Part shown: positions 60,703-64,000 of the stretch, in pieces | Numbering within the stretch: position 1 is the first letter of the stretch | How the letters are laid out: the number at the start of each line of letters is the position of its first letter | Source of the DNA: Prorocentrum cordatum | Lineage: Eukaryota; Sar; Dinophyceae; Prorocentrales; Prorocentraceae | DNA length: 64,000 bases | Assembly: GCA_963575745.1 (NCBI GenBank) | Contig: CAUYUJ010017837.1 | Span: 975,190-1,039,189 of the forward strand | Direction: 5' to 3' | Notes under the pieces: generated by a model | What the model was told of the DNA's origin: nothing | Databases searched by the model: none | The model's input: only the letters and a program-made list of their open reading frames with translations | Program-made: the position numbers and the translations under genes

Positions 60703-60811
60703 AACCGAAGAAAGGCTATGGAGTCCAGGGGTCCCCCGTTTAAACAGCTTCGTTCTTTGACCTGTATCATCAAGTCACTTCGCTCACAACCTTCCCGTAC
60801 GCGCACTGACA
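60703..60811 (-). repeat. DIRS-2 A1 repeat
   Basis: AACCGAAGAAAGGCTATGG to GCGCACTGACA; twin of A2 (53,876-53,984). The outer side continues into AAAAGTTTGAGTTG. Confidence 0.9.
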
Positions 60812-61110
60812 AAAAGTTTGAGTTGTCAACTCCGCTGACCGCGCCATCATCCCACCAACCCACCCGCAACTTGGCTTACAAAACCCATGCGGCGGCGAAT
60901 GCGATGAATTCTTGATGTTGGCTGGTGTATATCTGCGTCCGCGCTCGCCCGCGCGTGCTCGCCCGCGCAGCGGTCAGCTAGTTTGTCGTTGCCGCCACGG
61001 CCGCGGTGGCGCTAAACGCTGGGTACTTTCAAACGGGCACTTCAGTGCGAGTGGGTGACTTGGGCGGTCGCGAAATCATGGCGCCGTCGACAACGGTATA
61101 CACGATGATG

Positions 61111-61204
61111 ATAAAGAGAGAGAGAGAGAGAGAGAAAAAAAAAAGAAAAAAAACAAAAAAAAAGAGAGAGAGAGAGACTGAAAGAGAGAGAGAGAGAGAG
61201 AAAC

Positions 61205-61260
<56 letters not shown>

Positions 61261-61264
61261 CGCG
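61111..61264. repeat. (GA)n microsatellite with A-runs
   Basis: GA dinucleotides interrupted by A8-A9 blocks, ending in a short GC run. Arg/Glu frames here are artefacts. Confidence 0.95.
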
Positions 61265-61639
61265 CGTTTCACGGGCGCTTGCCTTGGAAACGTTCGGCGG
61301 CGCGTTTCGAACCGGGGGTGGGCCCCCCCCAACAACAGTCGGCGCCGTCGATCAAAACCAGGGGGACTCCGCCAAACCCCCCCCTCTCTGTCGAACCACC
61401 CCCCCCTCCCCCGGGGGGGTGGGGTCAAAACCCCCGCTCCCCCCCCCCTCTCGGCGCCGGCGCCGGCGCCGGCGCTGGCGGCCGCCAGCAGCGCCGACGG
61501 CGGGGACGCAGCGACGATGACCAGAGGCAGCCCGAGGGGGTGGGGGGATTCACCCCCCCCCCTTTGGCGCCAGCGCCGGCGCCGGCGCTGGCGGAGGCCA
61601 GCAGCGCCGGCGCTGGCGCTGGCGACGGCGGGGACGCAG

Positions 61640-62262
61640 CGACGATTACCACCACTACCACCACCACCACCACTCACCACCGCCTCAACCCACCACACCA
61701 CACCACCACCAAACCACCACCACCACCACACCCACCACCACCACCACCACCACCACCACTACAAATTACAATCACCACCACCACCACCACCACAAAAACC
61801 CACCACCACTACCACCACCACCACCACCACCACAATCTACCACACGACCACCACCACCGCCACAACCACCACCACTACCAGCAGCACAACCCACCACCAC
61901 CACCACCACAAACCACCACACCACCATCACCACCACCACCACCACCAGCACCACTTCCACAAACCACCGCCACCACCACACCCCACCACCACCACCACAA
62001 ACCACCACCACAAACCACCACCACAAACCACCACCAAACCACCATCACCACAACCCACCACCACCGCCCCCACAACCCACCACCACACCACCACCAAACC
62101 ACCACCACCACCACCACCCACAACCACAACCACCACCACCACCACAACAAACCACCACCAGCACCACCACAACCACCACCACCGCCACCACCACCACCAC
62201 AACCCACCACCACCACCACCACCACCACCACCACCACCACCACCACCACCACCGTCGTCCTC
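61640..62262. repeat. (CCA)n microsatellite, about 620 bp
   Basis: CCA/ACC triplets with CACAA and CAAACC interruptions. Open frames of up to 460 codons (Thr, His or Pro runs) and their Val/Trp/Gly counterparts on the other strand are repeat artefacts. Upstream, 61,450-61,640 has GCGCCGGCGCCGGCGCTGGC runs. Confidence 0.96.
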
Positions 62263-62479
62263 GTCGACGCTTCCTGCCGCCGCCGCCCGCCGCCGCAGGC
62301 GCCGGCGCCGGCCCAGAAAAGGAAATCGTCGTCCCAGCCGCCGCCGCCAGCCGCCGCCGACGCAGGCGCTGGCTCGAGGAGAGGAAGAGAGGAGAAGTAG
62401 GGGAGGAAAGGGGCAGGGGGTTTGGTTCCAACCCCCCCCCTCCCCCCTCCCAGCGACCACAGAACGCGCTCTTTCGTGT

Positions 62480-62488
62480 GTATATATA

Positions 62489-62534
<46 letters not shown>

Positions 62535-62612
62535 TAGATGTGTGTGTATATATTTATATATGTTTTTATGTATATATATATATATACATATATACGTATA
62601 TTTATATATACA
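62480..62612. repeat. (TA)n microsatellite
   Basis: TA dinucleotides with GTGTGTATA and TTTATATATG interruptions. Confidence 0.95.
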
Positions 62613-62772
62613 CACATGTTTTCCTGCCGGGGGTCTCTGAGAGCTGGCGGGCAACGGCGCCGTGACCGTTAAAAAAACGCCCTGGCGCAACCTAACTATC
62701 TGCATCCTGGGCCGGACTCCGCCGCGAAAGAATACGATTCTGGACACGGGTCCCAGACCCCCAGGGCTTTTG

Positions 62773-62935
62773 ACTACCTACCAGACCACCCCAACCCAAC
62801 CCGAAGACCCGAATTTCGGGTTGGGGGGGGTAAGGGTTCCACATGTGTTTTTTCGATGTTCCCCGACCCCCCCCCACTGGAAATGGAAGGCAAATTGAGG
62901 CCTTCGGGTTGGGTTGGGGTGGTTTGGTAGGTGGT
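62773..62935. repeat. 34-bp-arm inverted repeat
   Basis: ACTACCTACCAGACCACCCC ... CCCGAAG (62,773-62,806) and its reverse complement at 62,902-62,935, one mismatch. The 95-bp spacer contains CCCGAATTTCGGGTTGGG and a C-run. No coding capacity; probably a small inverted-repeat element. Confidence 0.82.
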
Positions 62936-63132
62936 GAGCTTTGCCCACGACCAGCTCTTCATCCCGAGTCCTTCTCTTGACGGCCCTGGGGCCCGTGGAA
63001 GGCTCCGGGGCCCCGGCGGGGCCCGAGCTCCGGGAAGCCTCTCTTCCAGGCCCCCCATATGGAGGTCCCGACCCGCTCCCCCGGGGTAGCCAAGTGCGCG
63101 CAAGAGTTTATACTTATCCACTGCGTCTTTCA

Positions 63133-63281
63133 AGGGGCCCCAGGACACACAAATAAATACACACAAATAAAAATATTCGCCATATTTTCCTATATTTTCT
63201 GGGTTTCTGTCTTCCCCCCCACTTCCCATATTTTCTGGGAATCGCCGATTAATTGTGTCTGTGTGTTTTTTCCCCTCCTGG
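63133..63281 (+). repeat. R150 dispersed repeat, full copy (slightly shorter)
   Basis: GGGGCCCCAGGACACACAAA, AAATACACACAAATAAAAAT, GGGTTTCTGTCTTCCCCCCC, GGGAATCGCCGATTAATTG, TTTTTTCCCCTCCTG. It lacks one CATATTTTCC block near the middle right. Confidence 0.92.
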
Positions 63282-63757
63282 AGTTCGGGGTTCCCTTCCG
63301 CCGGCACCCGAGGCGCAGTGGAGATGGATAATAACCTGCCCGCCCGTCGAGGCTAGATTCTTATTCATCTGCGGCTGGTCCTCTTGGCAAGTCCAGGGCG
63401 CAGTGGATATGAATATACAACTTGCCCGCGTTTTTCACTCCAGATTCGTTTTTGATGGTCCTGAGGCCCGAGAGCGAACCCCGCAAGGGCGAAGCCGAGA
63501 TCAACAACGCCATGATTGAACAAATCAAGCCTCCCGAGATATGGGCCTGCTCTATTCGGCTACACGCAAGACATGATGCTGGGCAAGGGTGGCCCGCGGT
63601 GCGCAGCTTCCGGGGGGCGTCCGGCCACCAGGGGGCCCCAGCGGGCCCGCACCTGAGGTCCCTCTAGGTCACTTTGCGTATCCTCTGCGAGGCGGGGATT
63701 TGTCCACATCCACCGCCTGCCGAGGCTCCGAGAACTGACCCTCCAGGCGGTGGTCAT

Positions 63758-63942
63758 GTACTCCAGATTTCGTAATAAAGGGAGGGGGGTCTCATTTCGG
63801 GGGGGGGTCTCTTCCAGGCTATCTTGGAGGGCCTGGGGGGTCTGGGGACGATGTTTTGGAGGGTTCTCCCACGGGGGAGGTCTGAAATGGCTTGTCTTGG
63901 AGGGTCCAGACCCCCTCCCTTTTATCACGAAATCTGGAGTAC
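63758..63942. mobile_element. MITE-like element, family M3, with ~34-bp inverted ends
   Basis: Left end GTACTCCAGATTTCGTAATA, then AAGGGAGGGGGGTCT; the right end is the reverse complement (AGACCCCCTCCCTTTTATCA, CGAAATCTGGAGTAC). About 185 bp, G-rich inside, no coding capacity. No clear target duplication. Confidence 0.8.
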
Positions 63943-64000
63943 AGATTTCCGCCTCGGATCATCGATTCACAGCTCCCGAGGGTCCTCCCGCCGCCGGCGC

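Larger units (their letters stand above)
53756..60811 (-). mobile_element. DIRS-2: DIRS-order retrotransposon with methyltransferase-like domain
   Basis: About 7.06 kb, read on the minus strand: A1 repeat, a small N-terminal ORF, gag-like protein, RT, RNase H, tyrosine recombinase, methyltransferase-like domain, then B1, A2, B2. A1/A2 are 109 bp each and B1/B2 81 bp each, in the order A1-body-B1-A2-B2, the same split-direct-repeat architecture as DIRS-1. The sequences of the repeats and proteins are unrelated to those of DIRS-1 at sight, so it is another family. Multiple frame breaks suggest it is inactive. End positions are uncertain by about 3 bp. Confidence 0.88.

Noticed and set aside
61006-62533. 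Frames of 230-464 codons on both strands at the CCA repeat
   Set aside because: They consist of Thr, His, Pro, Val or Trp runs from the (CCA)n, (GA)n and (TA)n microsatellites.
1-64000. tRNA, rRNA, snRNA or intact spliced-leader RNA genes
   Set aside because: No cloverleaf-like sequence, rRNA signature or exact leader plus donor site was recognised by eye. A covariance-model scan would be needed to exclude them.

Overview
The window looks like nuclear DNA of a photosynthetic dinoflagellate. The evidence is a decayed chlorophyll a/c light-harvesting gene, relics of the dinoflagellate trans-spliced leader (SL) directly upstream of gene remnants, tyrosine-recombinase (DIRS-order) retrotransposons, a Helitron-like Rep gene, very high GC in most parts, and a large load of satellites and microsatellites. 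The genus cannot be fixed from sequence alone. There are no prokaryotic features: no operons, ribosome-binding sites, rRNA or CRISPR. I recognised no tRNA gene.

Layout. 1-6.1 kb (minus strand): a frame-broken Helitron-like gene, with a further N-terminal fragment at 12.1-12.6 kb. Its coding segments carry a recurring in-frame peptide, G-A-x-Q-P-A. 6.1-16.5 kb: repeats, namely a GGAATCC minisatellite, about 35 copies of a 131-bp satellite, and a composite satellite of 73-bp units separated by about 380-420-bp linkers, flanked by CCAAGAYGG minisatellites. 16.8-17.9 kb: an unidentified pseudogene. 18,541-24,774: a fully delimited DIRS-order element (here DIRS-1) with split direct repeats A1...B1-A2-B2, inserted into a ~150-bp dispersed repeat (here R150) whose two halves lie on either side. 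25-33 kb: small inverted-repeat elements, further R150 copies, and two retrogene remnants in tandem (26.9-27.8 kb unidentified; 28.0-29.2 kb light-harvesting), each preceded by a double SL relic. 33.6-38.1 kb: an unidentified retrogene-like pseudogene inside a tandem segmental duplication, plus GGA and GTG microsatellites. 38.9-47.6 kb (minus): many coding-like segments of an unrecognised gene or element, in less GC-rich DNA. 48.2-49.8 kb (minus): a 5'-truncated LINE reverse-transcriptase remnant. 53,756-60,811: a second DIRS-order element (DIRS-2) with the same split-repeat layout and a methyltransferase-like domain after the recombinase. 61-64 kb: GA, CCA and TA simple repeats, another R150 copy and a small inverted-repeat element.

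Nothing here is clearly an intact host gene. The region reads as mobile elements, retrocopied mRNAs and satellites. It preserves clear records of mechanism: SL relics (mRNA retroposition), split direct repeats with a traceable empty site (recombinase integration), and a palindromic element with a 5-bp target duplication interrupting an otherwise continuous reading frame. Domain assignments rest on motifs recognised by eye; no database search was run.
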